From contig CAYTHB010000009.1 in assembly GCA_964437515.1 (NCBI GenBank), positions 1-62,986 on the forward strand: 62,986 nucleotides of DNA. Reading direction: 5' to 3'. Source of the stretch: Sterolibacterium sp964437515. Lineage in GTDB: Bacteria > Pseudomonadota > Gammaproteobacteria > Burkholderiales > Rhodocyclaceae. A program made the translations under genes and the position numbers. The first letter of the stretch is position 1. Each line of letters opens with the position of its first letter. Shown here piece after piece: positions 1 through 8,635 of the stretch. The notes beneath the pieces were generated by a model. That model made no database searches. It was not told where the DNA came from and saw nothing but the letters and a program-made list of their open reading frames with translations.

Positions 1-47
1 GCAGCGGACATTTTAGCTTTGCAGAGAAGAGGACATTTCAGCTTTGG
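1..47. mobile_element. Possible end of an IS21-like insertion sequence (partial)
   Basis: Two near-identical 16-base direct repeats, GGACATTTTAGCTTTG at 6-21 and GGACATTTCAGCTTTG at 31-46 (15 of 16 identical, period 25), lie at the window edge. Repeated subterminal motifs of this kind are typical of IS21-family ends. No transposase is visible because the window begins here, so the element type is inference. The sequence after about position 47 looks like ordinary promoter DNA of the toxin-antitoxin pair. Confidence 0.4.
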
Positions 48-90
48 ATTGACACGCCACGGTCAATCTGTTTGACCAATGCCTTATTTG

Positions 91-117
91 GTATTACGAT
101 CATCCGATTGGTAATAC
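91..117. promoter_or_regulatory. Inverted repeat, candidate VapB/AbrB operator
   Basis: GTATTAC (91-97) and GTAATAC (111-117) form a perfect 7-base inverted repeat with centres 20 bases apart, ending 14 bases before the antitoxin ATG at 131. A second repeat, GGTCAA/TTGACC, lies at 61-66 and 72-77. VapB-type antitoxins of the AbrB fold usually autorepress by binding paired half-sites in their own promoter, so this is a plausible operator; binding is inferred. Confidence 0.45.
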
Positions 118-130
118 TTGAGATATCGCA

Positions 131-376
131 ATGACAACGACATTAACCCTTAAGGGGCAGATCACCATTCCTAAGCAGATTCGTGACGCGCTCGGGCTGG
201 CACCGGGGAGTCAACTTGATTTTGCCGTCAATGAAGAGGGTGAGATTGTTTTGCACAAGGCAGCGACGACTCGGCATGGTGCGAAAAAATCAGATCGCTT
301 CGAGGCAGCGCGTGGCAAGGCCGATGTCAAATGGCGCACGCGTGATCTGATGGCGTTGTTGCGCAGCGAGGACTAA
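131..376 (+). CDS. vapB: AbrB/MazE-fold antitoxin (VapB type)
   Basis: An 81-residue protein whose first 45 residues carry a SpoVT/AbrB swapped-hairpin domain (TLKGQITIPKQIRDALGL followed by an acidic strand). The basic, polar tail from about residue 46 is the kind of segment that wraps a PIN toxin. The stop codon is only four bases before the toxin start at 381, so the two form one operon, and the promoter carries a paired inverted repeat. Expected role: neutralise the downstream ribonuclease and repress the operon. The family call is solid; the partner is inferred from adjacency. Confidence 0.85.
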   Translation: MTTTLTLKGQITIPKQIRDALGLAPGSQLDFAVNEEGEIVLHKAATTRHGAKKSDRFEAARGKADVKWRTRDLMALLRSED

Positions 377-380
377 GCAC

Positions 381-794
381 TTGGGGATCTTGTTGGTCGA
401 TACCAACGTGCTGGTCGACGTTCTCGAAGACGATCCCGAATGGGTCGACTGGTCGATTGCTCAGTTGCGCGCCCAAGCACAGATTCATCGTCTGTGCATC
501 AACCCGATCATCTATTCTGAATTGTCGCTGACATTTTCCAGCGTTGAATCGCTTGATGAAACTCTGGCGACAATGGAACTTGAGTTGCTTGAAATGCCGC
601 GACCGGCGTTATTTTTGGCAGGTAAGGCATTTATTCGTTATCGCCGTCGCGGTGGTAATAAAGATAACGTACTCGCAGATTTCTTTATCGGCGCACATGC
701 GGCCGTTGCCGATTTGCCGCTGTTGACGCGCGATACGCGTCGATATTCCCACTATTTTCCGGGTGTTCGCTTGATTGCTCCTGAGACTCCATGA
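381..794 (+). CDS. vapC: PIN-domain ribonuclease toxin (VapC type)
   Basis: A 137-residue PIN domain. The acidic metal-binding residues are visible: D7 in LLVDTN, E47 in IIYSEL, D100 in DNVLADFF and D118 in LLTRDTR. The start is a TTG at 381; GAGG at 368-371 sits nine bases upstream, within the end of the antitoxin gene, which suggests translational coupling. VapC toxins cleave RNA, often tRNA, in the cytoplasm when the antitoxin is degraded. The gene lies close to a possible IS end, so the pair may be mobile. It looks intact. Confidence 0.85.
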   Translation: MGILLVDTNVLVDVLEDDPEWVDWSIAQLRAQAQIHRLCINPIIYSELSLTFSSVESLDETLATMELELLEMPRPALFLAGKAFIRYRRRGGNKDNVLADFFIGAHAAVADLPLLTRDTRRYSHYFPGVRLIAPETP

Positions 795-895
795 GTCATC
801 CTTGCCCCGCATCTTGCAAGGATACCTCAAGAGGAGTTCCTGCGAGGTGTCGTGGCTTTACCTCGCAAGACGGTGTCGTGAATAGTGTGAAACCT

Positions 896-2092
896 TTACC
901 GCCAGCCCGCCTGAGTCATCTCCGAGAGAACGAAATCGGCAAGCAGGGTATTGGCGTAGGGGGTGGGATGGACGTTGTCGGCGAAGGCATAGCGGCTGAC
1001 ATCACCCGGTACGGTGTTGGCGGTGGTGCAAGTGATCGATGAACCCAGCAGGTTAGGAACCGGCTGGGTCAGATTACAGGCGACGTCAGTGAAATTACTG
1101 AAGCCGTAAGCGGCAGGGTTGGCGGCCCAGGCGCTGAAGCGTTGATTGACATTCACCTGAATCACTCGGCCATCCTGTCGTGTGGCGAGCCCTGCAGCCA
1201 GTTTGTCATTGAACGCATTGACCATAGTGCTGGCAAACGTTTTCATGGTGGCGGATCGCCCCTTCAAAGAAGGCGACAGACCGGCATCTGGCAGATTCAT
1301 GACGACGATGCGCTGCGCACCATTACCCGCGATCTGGTCATTGATGAGCGCAGCCAGTTGCGTACCCGCCAGTTCCATGGCGGTCATGTAGGTGGGTGAC
1401 AGACGCGTCACGGCATGGTCGATCGCGCCAGCAATACAGTTGCTGGCATTCGCATCGGCAGGAACGCAGGCACCGCTCTGGGTATCCAGAATGATCTGTT
1501 GTTTCAGGTTGGACAGCACGTCGGATGTCATGGCATCCGTTTGCCAGAGGAAATCATTGCCACCCGCCATGACGAAAACCACGTCAGTCGATGAGAATCG
1601 GCCGCCCGTGCGTACCAGATGGTTCTGAATCTGTGAGGCGACAGGAACCGTCAAATAACCCACCGTGGGGTCGATGGTTTTGTGACGAGGGCCGATGGGA
1701 TCGGTGACGCGTGCGCCCCCTTGAGCGTAGTTGTAGCATCCATCATGGAGGGTGACGGGCGCATACAAGCCCTGTGTGGGGTCGCCGTTCAACCCCGTTT
1801 GTGCCGCACATGCAGCGGGCAGATTTAATTGCGCAGCGACGCGTTCGCTCCAGTTTTGTACGCTGGCCGGGATACTGTTGACGGTGAACTTGCCTCCATT
1901 GGCCGCGGCTATGGCACCCACGGCATAACTGCCCACATCCGAAAGGCTGTCGCCAAATACGACCTGACGTGTGTAACGGACGGGCGTATCATCGTGATCC
2001 CCCATGCAACCCGTCAGTAATAGCAACATTCCGGCCAATAATGGGGGCGTGAGACGTGCAACACGAATGTGGGTGCGGAGCGTAACATTCAT
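896..2092 (-). CDS. GDSL/SGNH-family esterase, lipoprotein
   Basis: A 398-residue SGNH hydrolase counted from the ATG at 2092. The N-terminus is a lipoprotein signal: a hydrophobic stretch and the lipobox LTGC with C29. Block I is FGDSLSDVG with nucleophile S49, an oxyanion block VMAGGNDF follows, and the catalytic Asp/His pair is D372/H375 in DNVHP near the C-terminus. It should be an outer-membrane-anchored esterase or lipase; the substrate cannot be read. An alternative ATG lies at 2101. The 5' end diverges from the TDT transporter, the two start codons being 41 bases apart. The C-terminus looks complete. Confidence 0.85.
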   Translation of the reverse strand: MNVTLRTHIRVARLTPPLLAGMLLLLTGCMGDHDDTPVRYTRQVVFGDSLSDVGSYAVGAIAAANGGKFTVNSIPASVQNWSERVAAQLNLPAACAAQTGLNGDPTQGLYAPVTLHDGCYNYAQGGARVTDPIGPRHKTIDPTVGYLTVPVASQIQNHLVRTGGRFSSTDVVFVMAGGNDFLWQTDAMTSDVLSNLKQQIILDTQSGACVPADANASNCIAGAIDHAVTRLSPTYMTAMELAGTQLAALINDQIAGNGAQRIVVMNLPDAGLSPSLKGRSATMKTFASTMVNAFNDKLAAGLATRQDGRVIQVNVNQRFSAWAANPAAYGFSNFTDVACNLTQPVPNLLGSSITCTTANTVPGDVSRYAFADNVHPTPYANTLLADFVLSEMTQAGWR

Positions 2093-2132
2093 CTTTGTCA
2101 TCCTGTCAGTATTTGGTCGGAGAAAATGCATT

Positions 2133-3233
2133 ATGCCTTCAGATTCACCCTCCGTTGCAACGGTATCTCAAAGTATTGCGAATGGTTGGAAAAGCCGTCT
2201 CGCTGATCTTTCTCCGGCCTATTTTGGTTTGGTCATGGCCACAGGCATCGTTTCACTGGGCGCCATGCTGATGGATAAACCCACGATCGCGCAGGGACTG
2301 TTCCTGCTGAATATCGTGCAATACAGTATTTTGTGTGTGCTCTATCTGCTGCGTGCCTGCTGGCATCCTCGTCGATTTTTTGGCGACATGGTGGATCATC
2401 TCAAAGGGCCAGGTTATTTCACCACAGTTGCCGGAACGGGGATTCTTGCCAGCGAATTTTTGTTGCAGGCCAATGACCTGGTGATGGGCATGGCCTTGTG
2501 GTGTGTGGCTGTGGCACTCTGGCTGGGACTGACCTACACCATTTTTACTGCCTTTACCGTCAAGCGCGACAAGCCGACGCTGGATCAAGGCATCAGCGGT
2601 GCGTGGCTGCTGGCGGTGGTGGCGACGCAATCTCTCGCAGTTTCCAGTACCTTGCTGGCGGCACGGCTGGGGCAACCCTATCGACTCGAACTCAATCTGA
2701 TGGCGTTGTCGATGTGGCTTTGGGGAGGGATGCTTTATATCTGGATGATGTCGCTGATTTTTTATCGCTATGTGTTCTTCCGATTCTTACCCAGTGATCT
2801 GTCGCCCCCCTACTGGATCAATATGGGTGCCATGGCGATTTCAGCGTTGGCGGGTTCCTTGCTCATCCTCAACGCACCGCACGCGCCCTTTCTGGTGTCG
2901 CTGTTACCGTTTTTGAAAGGGTTTACCGTGTTTTATTGGGCAACGGGAACCTGGTGGATTCCCATGCTGTTGTTACTGGGCATCTGGCGGCATGTCTTTC
3001 AGCGCTTCCCCATTCACTATGATCCGCTTTACTGGGGTGCCGTGTTTCCGTTGGGCATGTATGCCGCAGCGACATGGCAAATGGATCGGGCGATGGAGTT
3101 CGGATTTCTCAGCGAATTACCCCGTGTGTTCTGGTATATCGCGCTGATGGCATGGACGATCACTTTCACCGGAATGCTGCACCGTGTGTGGGGACACTGG
3201 CGCAGCAAGACCGGCCGTGAATCTCAGGTATGA
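2133..3233 (+). CDS. TDT-family transporter (TehA/C4-dicarboxylate-like)
   Basis: A 366-residue polytopic membrane protein with about ten hydrophobic helices, beginning LSPAYFGLVMATGIVSLGAM, the signature of the tellurite-resistance/dicarboxylate transporter family (TehA, SLAC1, Ssu1 relatives). The ATG at 2133 is preceded by GGAG at 2119-2122; the longer frame upstream lies over the divergent esterase signal peptide and is unlikely to be translated. Members export anions such as sulfite, malate or chloride; which one cannot be told here. The 3' end overlaps the convergent chemoreceptor gene by ten bases. Confidence 0.85.
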   Translation: MPSDSPSVATVSQSIANGWKSRLADLSPAYFGLVMATGIVSLGAMLMDKPTIAQGLFLLNIVQYSILCVLYLLRACWHPRRFFGDMVDHLKGPGYFTTVAGTGILASEFLLQANDLVMGMALWCVAVALWLGLTYTIFTAFTVKRDKPTLDQGISGAWLLAVVATQSLAVSSTLLAARLGQPYRLELNLMALSMWLWGGMLYIWMMSLIFYRYVFFRFLPSDLSPPYWINMGAMAISALAGSLLILNAPHAPFLVSLLPFLKGFTVFYWATGTWWIPMLLLLGIWRHVFQRFPIHYDPLYWGAVFPLGMYAAATWQMDRAMEFGFLSELPRVFWYIALMAWTITFTGMLHRVWGHWRSKTGRESQV

Positions 3234-4315
3234 GCCAGCATACGTTGCAAGCCCTGCATCACGACGATATTGGCATCTTCCATCTGCTGCAAGGCCTCAA
3301 CGGCGCCTGACGAATCTCCCGAATAGTGGCAGACCAATGCGCGGCGTGCCATTTCGTGCACCTGCCGGTGGGGTGATTCCATTTCACGATAACCCGGGTC
3401 GCGCGAAAACATTTCGCGACCTTCCCCATCGTAATACCATTGACCCAGCATACATTGAGTTTCGTCGATGATGTCCTCAGGGCGCAAATTGGAAACACCG
3501 AGCAAAACTTTATAGACTTCGAGTTTCAGAGAAAGCTCTTGAATATTCGCGCTTTCAATCTTGGCGCGATGCGCCGAAGACGCAATGCTGTCCTGGACGA
3601 GGTTAGCTGTATCGAATAGATGCTGCATCCGTTGCAAGGCATGGCTGTTTTCCGCGCTATGGTTGGCCGCGTCGGTTTTGCCCATTTCCATTGTTTGACG
3701 CGCCTTGTCGGTTTCGTCCTGAATGCTGGTGACCAAGCCACTGATTTCTGCCGTCGCTTTGGCGGTGCGTTCCGCCAGTTTGCGTACTTCATCGGCAACC
3801 ACGGCAAAGCCCCGCCCTGTTTCACCTGCTCGTGCAGCTTCAATAGCAGCGTTCAATGCAAGCAGATTGGTTTGTTCTGCGATTTCCCGAATCAACTGAA
3901 CGATGCCGCCAATTTCGCTCGCCCGCCGGGAAAGACCTTCGACGCTGTCTCCCGTTGCGGTAATGCGTTCAATCATGGTTTGCAGATTGCCCGCAATTTT
4001 TTCCAGCGCGCTGCGGCTTTGTGTGGATTCCTGTGCGGCGGTCTGCGCGTTGATGCGGTCGCCATCGAGTTTTCCGGACAGCAGGTTGAATGAATTGAGT
4101 GCGCTGCCTAGAGAATTTGCAAAACGGGGCAGATTGTTGGCAACCCCTTCGAGCAGATCAACCCGTAGTCGACAGGTCGTGCAGTGATCTCCTGTGGCCG
4201 CTGCTTGTTGTTCCAGCTCTGCATTTTTTCGTTCGGCTTCGGCCAATTGCGTTTTCAGGTTGGCATTCTCGGCCAGTGCTGCGGCCAGATCACGTTTTGC
4301 TTGAGCTCCAAACAT
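3224..4315 (-). CDS. Soluble methyl-accepting chemotaxis-type receptor with CZB-like domain
   Basis: 363 residues with no membrane helix, so a cytoplasmic receptor. Residues 5-42 form a coiled coil followed by C45/C48; the chemoreceptor signalling hairpin is at about 145-185 (EQTNLLALNAAIEAARAGE, then the VADEVRKLAERT segment). The C-terminal 260-330 resembles a chemoreceptor zinc-binding (CZB) domain: QCMLGQWYY with C288 and PHRQVH with H316 and H320. The first zinc histidine of the family falls at V267 by my alignment, so one of four ligands seems absent. The start at 4315 is chosen because GTGGAG, 7-12 bases upstream, is a ribosome binding site; the GTG at 4327 is part of it. Confidence 0.85.
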   Translation of the reverse strand: MFGAQAKRDLAAALAENANLKTQLAEAERKNAELEQQAAATGDHCTTCRLRVDLLEGVANNLPRFANSLGSALNSFNLLSGKLDGDRINAQTAAQESTQSRSALEKIAGNLQTMIERITATGDSVEGLSRRASEIGGIVQLIREIAEQTNLLALNAAIEAARAGETGRGFAVVADEVRKLAERTAKATAEISGLVTSIQDETDKARQTMEMGKTDAANHSAENSHALQRMQHLFDTANLVQDSIASSAHRAKIESANIQELSLKLEVYKVLLGVSNLRPEDIIDETQCMLGQWYYDGEGREMFSRDPGYREMESPHRQVHEMARRALVCHYSGDSSGAVEALQQMEDANIVVMQGLQRMLAHT

Positions 4316-4460
4316 GGGAATCTCCACTTATTGGTATGCAGTTAGTTAATTGCTGCACTGCGTTGTTGCATTGCATCATATTATCACGCAGTCATTCTAG
4401 CAATGGCATGAAGAAAATTGATTTTAATCAAGAGTGAGACTACAGGGGGGAAAGATATCC

Positions 4461-5876
4461 TTACTTTTTATCTGAGATCGCCATGCGTTGTCCTTGTTTG
4501 AAACAGACTTCGATTCTGACGCTTCCCAGGGCTGCGCGTGCTTGTTGCCAGTTGCGGTCAAGCAAACAAAGATCGGCACGAACCCCCTCTTTCAGACGAC
4601 GTGCGGTAGCACCCGGTGCGGACAAGGGCGATAAAAACAGTCGCAGTGCGGCTTCGGGACTGAGTGCTTCGTCAGCGCCGAGTACGATTCCATGACGGCT
4701 GCGTCGTTCGACGGCGGCTTGCATGGCAAGCCAGGGATTCGCCTGACCAAAGGGGGCATCGGTGCTTCCCGCCAGTGCAATACCGGCTTCTTGCAGACCA
4801 CGAAGGCGATAGAGCCACGGTTGATCTGTTGCTTCCACCTCGCTCTGGTAAACGTCACCCCGTTCAAAAATAAAATTGGGCTGAGTCACGACCGTGACCC
4901 TGCGTGCCGTCAACAAAGGCAGGATGTCCGGTGGAACCAAGGCCGCATGTTCGATGCGATCGCCGGGATGCGCTCCGGCCATTTCAAGTGCGCCTAATGC
5001 AAATACCAGTTCTGCCACGGTGACACAATGAATGGCGACGGGGCGATCAGCGGCATGACTGTCTTGCATCATGGTCACTAACGCATCGAAGTCTGGTAGG
5101 GCATATTCGTGCAGATGAAATTTTGTCGCCCCCCGCCACAGACCGATTTCGGGCATGTCTTGTGTCTTATTTAGACTGGCATCCCCCATGAGCAACACAT
5201 CCTGCCATAAGGTGTTTGCAGCGCGCGCCGTTGCAAAATGCTGGAACTGGGCGAGATCATTGTGTGGCGTGGTGTCGGTGACACCCGTCACCCCGTGTTG
5301 TGCCAGCAATCGACTGGCGTGGTGCAGGGATGGAAAGTGGCGGGGCTGACTTTCGCGTAATCGCAGATCAGCATCCAGCAATCGGCCATCGGTTACATCA
5401 GCGATGCCTAGTCGTTCAAGGGCAAGACTGTTGCAAATCCATAGACGACCACTCCGATGCTGGATACGAACGGGGCGCTGCGGCACGATACGATCCAGCC
5501 ATGCGCGATCGATATTGCCTGCCACTGATTCGTGATAACCGATGCCGCGTATCCATGCCCCAGCGTCACCTTCTTCCGCTTTTTCATTTGCGCCATGTGC
5601 GTGTGTTTGCAGCGCATCGGCCAGCGCCTCTGCCGTCATGACATCGGGAGGCCCGCAAGAAAGTGAATCCAGTGCGACGGCCAGGGCAGCTAAATGCAAG
5701 TGATGATCGTGTAATCCGGGAAGCAAAGTGTGGCCGTGTGCCTCCAGTACGGGTTCATGGGGCTCCGGTGTGAGTTGCGGTGCGAGTGCCACAATGTGAC
5801 CAGCTTCGATGCGGATATCCACGCAGCGAGTCCCTGAAGGGAGATAGCAATCAATCTCGGCGTGACGAATCAGCAT
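4461..5876 (-). CDS. Amidohydrolase family 3 (YtcJ-like)
   Basis: A 471-residue metal-dependent hydrolase. An N-terminal beta-sandwich strand precedes LPGLHDHHLHL (residues 52-62; D57, H59 and H61 match the family's metal-binding DxHxH), and STDAPFG near the C-terminus supplies the late catalytic Asp. Relatives of YtcJ act on exocyclic C-N bonds, often of formyl or acyl amides; the substrate is unknown. Its ATG overlaps the stop of the CoA-transferase gene by seven bases, so it is the last gene of the 3beta-HSD/CoA-transferase operon. Whether it acts in steroid breakdown is inference from this position. Confidence 0.8.
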   Translation of the reverse strand: MLIRHAEIDCYLPSGTRCVDIRIEAGHIVALAPQLTPEPHEPVLEAHGHTLLPGLHDHHLHLAALAVALDSLSCGPPDVMTAEALADALQTHAHGANEKAEEGDAGAWIRGIGYHESVAGNIDRAWLDRIVPQRPVRIQHRSGRLWICNSLALERLGIADVTDGRLLDADLRLRESQPRHFPSLHHASRLLAQHGVTGVTDTTPHNDLAQFQHFATARAANTLWQDVLLMGDASLNKTQDMPEIGLWRGATKFHLHEYALPDFDALVTMMQDSHAADRPVAIHCVTVAELVFALGALEMAGAHPGDRIEHAALVPPDILPLLTARRVTVVTQPNFIFERGDVYQSEVEATDQPWLYRLRGLQEAGIALAGSTDAPFGQANPWLAMQAAVERRSRHGIVLGADEALSPEAALRLFLSPLSAPGATARRLKEGVRADLCLLDRNWQQARAALGSVRIEVCFKQGQRMAISDKK

Positions 5877-7267
5877 GGAATACCGAACCCATCAAATTCA
5901 CTGAACTCAGCAAACTCGTTCAGGATGCGTGCAGTGTCTGCCCCCAGTGGACGTGCCGGTGTTGATGCTTTCCGCGCTTGGGGTGAGGCGATTTGCTCAG
6001 GTGGAATGAGCTCGTTTGTGGCGGGCATCGGCTGCGCAGCGCAATGTGCCACCACATCGCGCAAGGCCAGAGAAATCAAACGCCCGCCTCCACTTTGGTA
6101 GCTGGCGAGTGCGGTGAGTGCGGTGTGCCAGCCGGTGAGCGGGTCGGCAATCGCATCGCCACAAAACAGGGCTTCGCCTGTTTGTGTCAAGAGTAAGGCA
6201 GACAAACCTCCCGCCACACCGGCATCGTCACCATAGGCAATACGGTTTTCATGTTCGGCATCACGACCGTAGCCAGTGATGGAAAGCCAGCTCAAGCCCG
6301 ATGTTGTGTTTACCAACTCTTCGGCATCGATACCGAGCTGCCGCAAGCCACGCGGTCGGGAAGATTCGATGACGATATCGGCACTGCGCAGCAGGGAACG
6401 CAATCGCTCGATGTCGCGTTGATCGGAAAAGTCCAGTGCGACGCTGGCTTTACCTTGATTCATCAAATCATAAAAATCCTGCGAGCCATGACGCGCCCCA
6501 TCGGGACGCTGGAGGCTTTCCAGTTTGATGACTCTCATTCCTAACTGTTGCAGCAAATGCGTGCATAAGGGGCCGGCCCATAAGGCGGAAAGATCGATGA
6601 CCAGCGGTGGGGTATGGCGGCGTGTCTTGAGGTACTCTGGTCGGCGCATTCCTTGCGTCACAATGCGAAACCATGGCGGTACGCCCCTATCATTCTGTTG
6701 CAATGATGTGACTGCCAGACCGAGCAGCGTGCCTCGTTCGATCAAACGAGCAAGCGGTTGCACCGCCAGCAATTGCGCAAGCTCATACCATTGTTCAGGC
6801 TGTAGTGCCCCCCCTTCGATTTCCAGCCATGCCTCCGTGAATTGCCAGTCATCGGGACGCGGCAGATTGACTGCCAGCCAGCCATCGGCGGCACGCAACA
6901 GGCGACACGCGCCTCCCGGTGCGATTGCCCCATTGCGCATCAGGCCGCTTAATGCAGCACGCTCGCCCAGCGTGCGCGCATCGGGTAAGTCGATATCTTT
7001 ACCGGCCAGCGACAGCAAGGCGGCTCGCACACCGTCGACACACGATGCCAAAGGGGCGGGACAGCGTTGCGGCGCACCGTCACGATGCCCGGTTAACGCC
7101 ATCGCGCCACTACGCGCCCAGGCAAGGTCAGGGGAAAGATCAGAATACTGAAAGGTGCGCCGTACCGACGCACCCAGCGAAATCAACAATTGTTCCGCGT
7201 AATCGCTGGCACTGCCACGGCCATCAAGCACACAGGGTGTGTCGAAGCCGGAGCCGTGCGCCAGCAT
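5870..7267 (-). CDS. CaiB/BaiF (class III) CoA-transferase, two-part
   Basis: 465 residues from the ATG at 7267. The C-terminal half has the class III signature (SALWAGPLCTHLLQQLGMRVIKLE, then QGKASVALDFSD). The N-terminal 190 residues look like a second, degenerate copy of the fold (ASDYAEQLLISLGASV, WARSGAMALTG, ADGWLAVNL), so the protein is longer than the usual 380-400. Such enzymes move CoA between acyl groups or racemise 2-methylacyl-CoA, a step needed for sterol side chains. It starts 14 bases after the 3beta-HSD gene and overlaps the amidohydrolase gene. Its role in steroid catabolism is inferred. Confidence 0.8.
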   Translation of the reverse strand: MLAHGSGFDTPCVLDGRGSASDYAEQLLISLGASVRRTFQYSDLSPDLAWARSGAMALTGHRDGAPQRCPAPLASCVDGVRAALLSLAGKDIDLPDARTLGERAALSGLMRNGAIAPGGACRLLRAADGWLAVNLPRPDDWQFTEAWLEIEGGALQPEQWYELAQLLAVQPLARLIERGTLLGLAVTSLQQNDRGVPPWFRIVTQGMRRPEYLKTRRHTPPLVIDLSALWAGPLCTHLLQQLGMRVIKLESLQRPDGARHGSQDFYDLMNQGKASVALDFSDQRDIERLRSLLRSADIVIESSRPRGLRQLGIDAEELVNTTSGLSWLSITGYGRDAEHENRIAYGDDAGVAGGLSALLLTQTGEALFCGDAIADPLTGWHTALTALASYQSGGGRLISLALRDVVAHCAAQPMPATNELIPPEQIASPQARKASTPARPLGADTARILNEFAEFSEFDGFGIPC

Positions 7268-7280
7268 GGTCAATAAGGGT

Positions 7281-8360
7281 TTACTTGCCTGCGGCCAGCT
7301 TCATGTCTTTATACATCTGCTGGTAGTAGGGCAGACATTCCTTGACCCCTTGTGCCGTGGTGTACGGCGGCACATAACCCAGATCACGTTTGGCTTTGTC
7401 GATACTGAAGAAATTGTCGATGGCCACACGCTCGACGGCCAGCGGGGGAATCGGTGGTTCCTGGATACCAAACTTGAAGTGCAGCATTTGCCAGAATGCC
7501 ATGATGGCCTTGACCAGCCCGGCCGGAACGTGCATTTTCGGGAAGGGATAGCCTACGCCTTCGACGATGGGGCGCGAGAAGGTGAACATATTGATCGGCT
7601 CGCCATCGTTAATGAAGTACGCCTGCCCCGGCGAAGTGCCGCCTTCGACCAGATGTTGTGCGGCGAGGATGTAACCGTGGATCAGGTTGTGCACATAGCT
7701 GTTATCCAGTCGTGCCTTGCCCGAGCCCACCTGGGCGCGCAGCAAGCCCGCCACCATTTGTGCAAACATGTGACGGAACATGGTCTGATCGCCCGGCCCC
7801 CAAATGCCGCTGGGGCGAATCGAGCAGGTCAACGTGCCTTTGACACCGTTTTGTTCCAGCACCCATTTTTCGGCAACCACTTTGGTTTCAGTGTAAAGAT
7901 CGTTGAACCGGTCGGTATAGGGCATTTCCTCGTTGCCATTGACGATGGGCTGGCCACCGATCACCACGCTGTTGCTGGCGGTATACACAAACCGCGCCAC
8001 GCACGCCTCCTGACCGAAACGCAGCAGGTTTTTGGTGCCCTCTACATTGATTGCGTAAGAGCGATCGCGATATTCCTGTGTGACGGCGGAGCCGCCCTTG
8101 AGGTCAATGATGGCGGCGGTATGAAAAATGGTGTCGATGTCCTGCACCACCTTGCGCGCCAGATCCTGATCGCAGATATTGCCCTGAATGATTTCCAGAT
8201 TTTCCTGCGGCTTCAACGGCGAAGGAGCCAGATCGAAACTGCGTACCTTGTAACCACGCTGCACCAAGGTTTTGACAAAATTACAGCCGACGAAACCCGA
8301 ACCGCCGGTCACCAGAACACGGCCTAGATCGGTGGTCTTGTTGAAATCCCTGCTGGTCAT
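7281..8360 (-). CDS. 3beta-hydroxysteroid dehydrogenase-like SDR (AcmA-type candidate)
   Basis: 359 residues, an extended short-chain dehydrogenase. It has the NAD-binding motif GGSGFVG (19-25), catalytic Y156/K160 in YTETK, and a C-terminus like the 3beta-HSD/isomerase and sterol dehydrogenase family. The ATG at 8360 follows a GGGGA ribosome site. In anaerobic cholesterol degraders an enzyme of this family (AcmA) oxidises cholesterol to cholest-4-en-3-one; an AcmB-like enzyme and a C25 dehydrogenase are elsewhere in this window. It leads the operon with the CoA-transferase and amidohydrolase. General sugar epimerase or aldehyde-reducing SDR roles remain possible. Confidence 0.72.
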   Translation of the reverse strand: MTSRDFNKTTDLGRVLVTGGSGFVGCNFVKTLVQRGYKVRSFDLAPSPLKPQENLEIIQGNICDQDLARKVVQDIDTIFHTAAIIDLKGGSAVTQEYRDRSYAINVEGTKNLLRFGQEACVARFVYTASNSVVIGGQPIVNGNEEMPYTDRFNDLYTETKVVAEKWVLEQNGVKGTLTCSIRPSGIWGPGDQTMFRHMFAQMVAGLLRAQVGSGKARLDNSYVHNLIHGYILAAQHLVEGGTSPGQAYFINDGEPINMFTFSRPIVEGVGYPFPKMHVPAGLVKAIMAFWQMLHFKFGIQEPPIPPLAVERVAIDNFFSIDKAKRDLGYVPPYTTAQGVKECLPYYQQMYKDMKLAAGK

Positions 8361-8376
8361 GAAAAAATCCCCATAT

Positions 8377-8394
8377 AACGATGGTAGTATCGTT
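8377..8394. promoter_or_regulatory. Palindromic operator candidate upstream of 3beta-HSD gene
   Basis: AACGAT, six bases, ATCGTT: a perfect 6-base inverted repeat 17 bases upstream of the dehydrogenase ATG at 8360, in the divergent spacer. Size and position suit a TetR- or LysR-type regulator, but none is encoded nearby and binding is inferred. Confidence 0.4.
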
Positions 8395-8568
8395 GTCACA
8401 CAAACGAATGTTACAGAACCAGCAATTATGCCTTCATCGGGAAGGCTTGTGCACAGTTTCAAACATGAACCGTGAAAATCGTCCTGTTGGCTTTTAGTCC
8501 GTGTGGACGATGAGTGAGGCCGCCTCTGTCAGGATACTTCCGCCCTTGATTGTTAATGGAAAATTGCC

Positions 8569-8594
8569 GATTTCACCAGATGATTTCACCAGAT
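8569..8594. repeat. Perfect 13-base tandem duplication
   Basis: GATTTCACCAGAT occurs twice head to tail (8569-8581 and 8582-8594) in the leader just ahead of the 102-aa gene at 8636. No reading frame is needed to explain it. It is one of several short tandem duplications between genes in this window. Confidence 0.85.
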
Positions 8595-8635
8595 TTCATC
8601 ATCTTGATCGGCGCAAAAATATCGGGAGAAAAGCA

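Noticed and set aside
7239..8327. 362-residue plus-strand open frame
   Set aside because: It lies antisense to the 3beta-HSD gene, which has a Rossmann motif, a YxxxK site and a ribosome site; the antisense frame has none.
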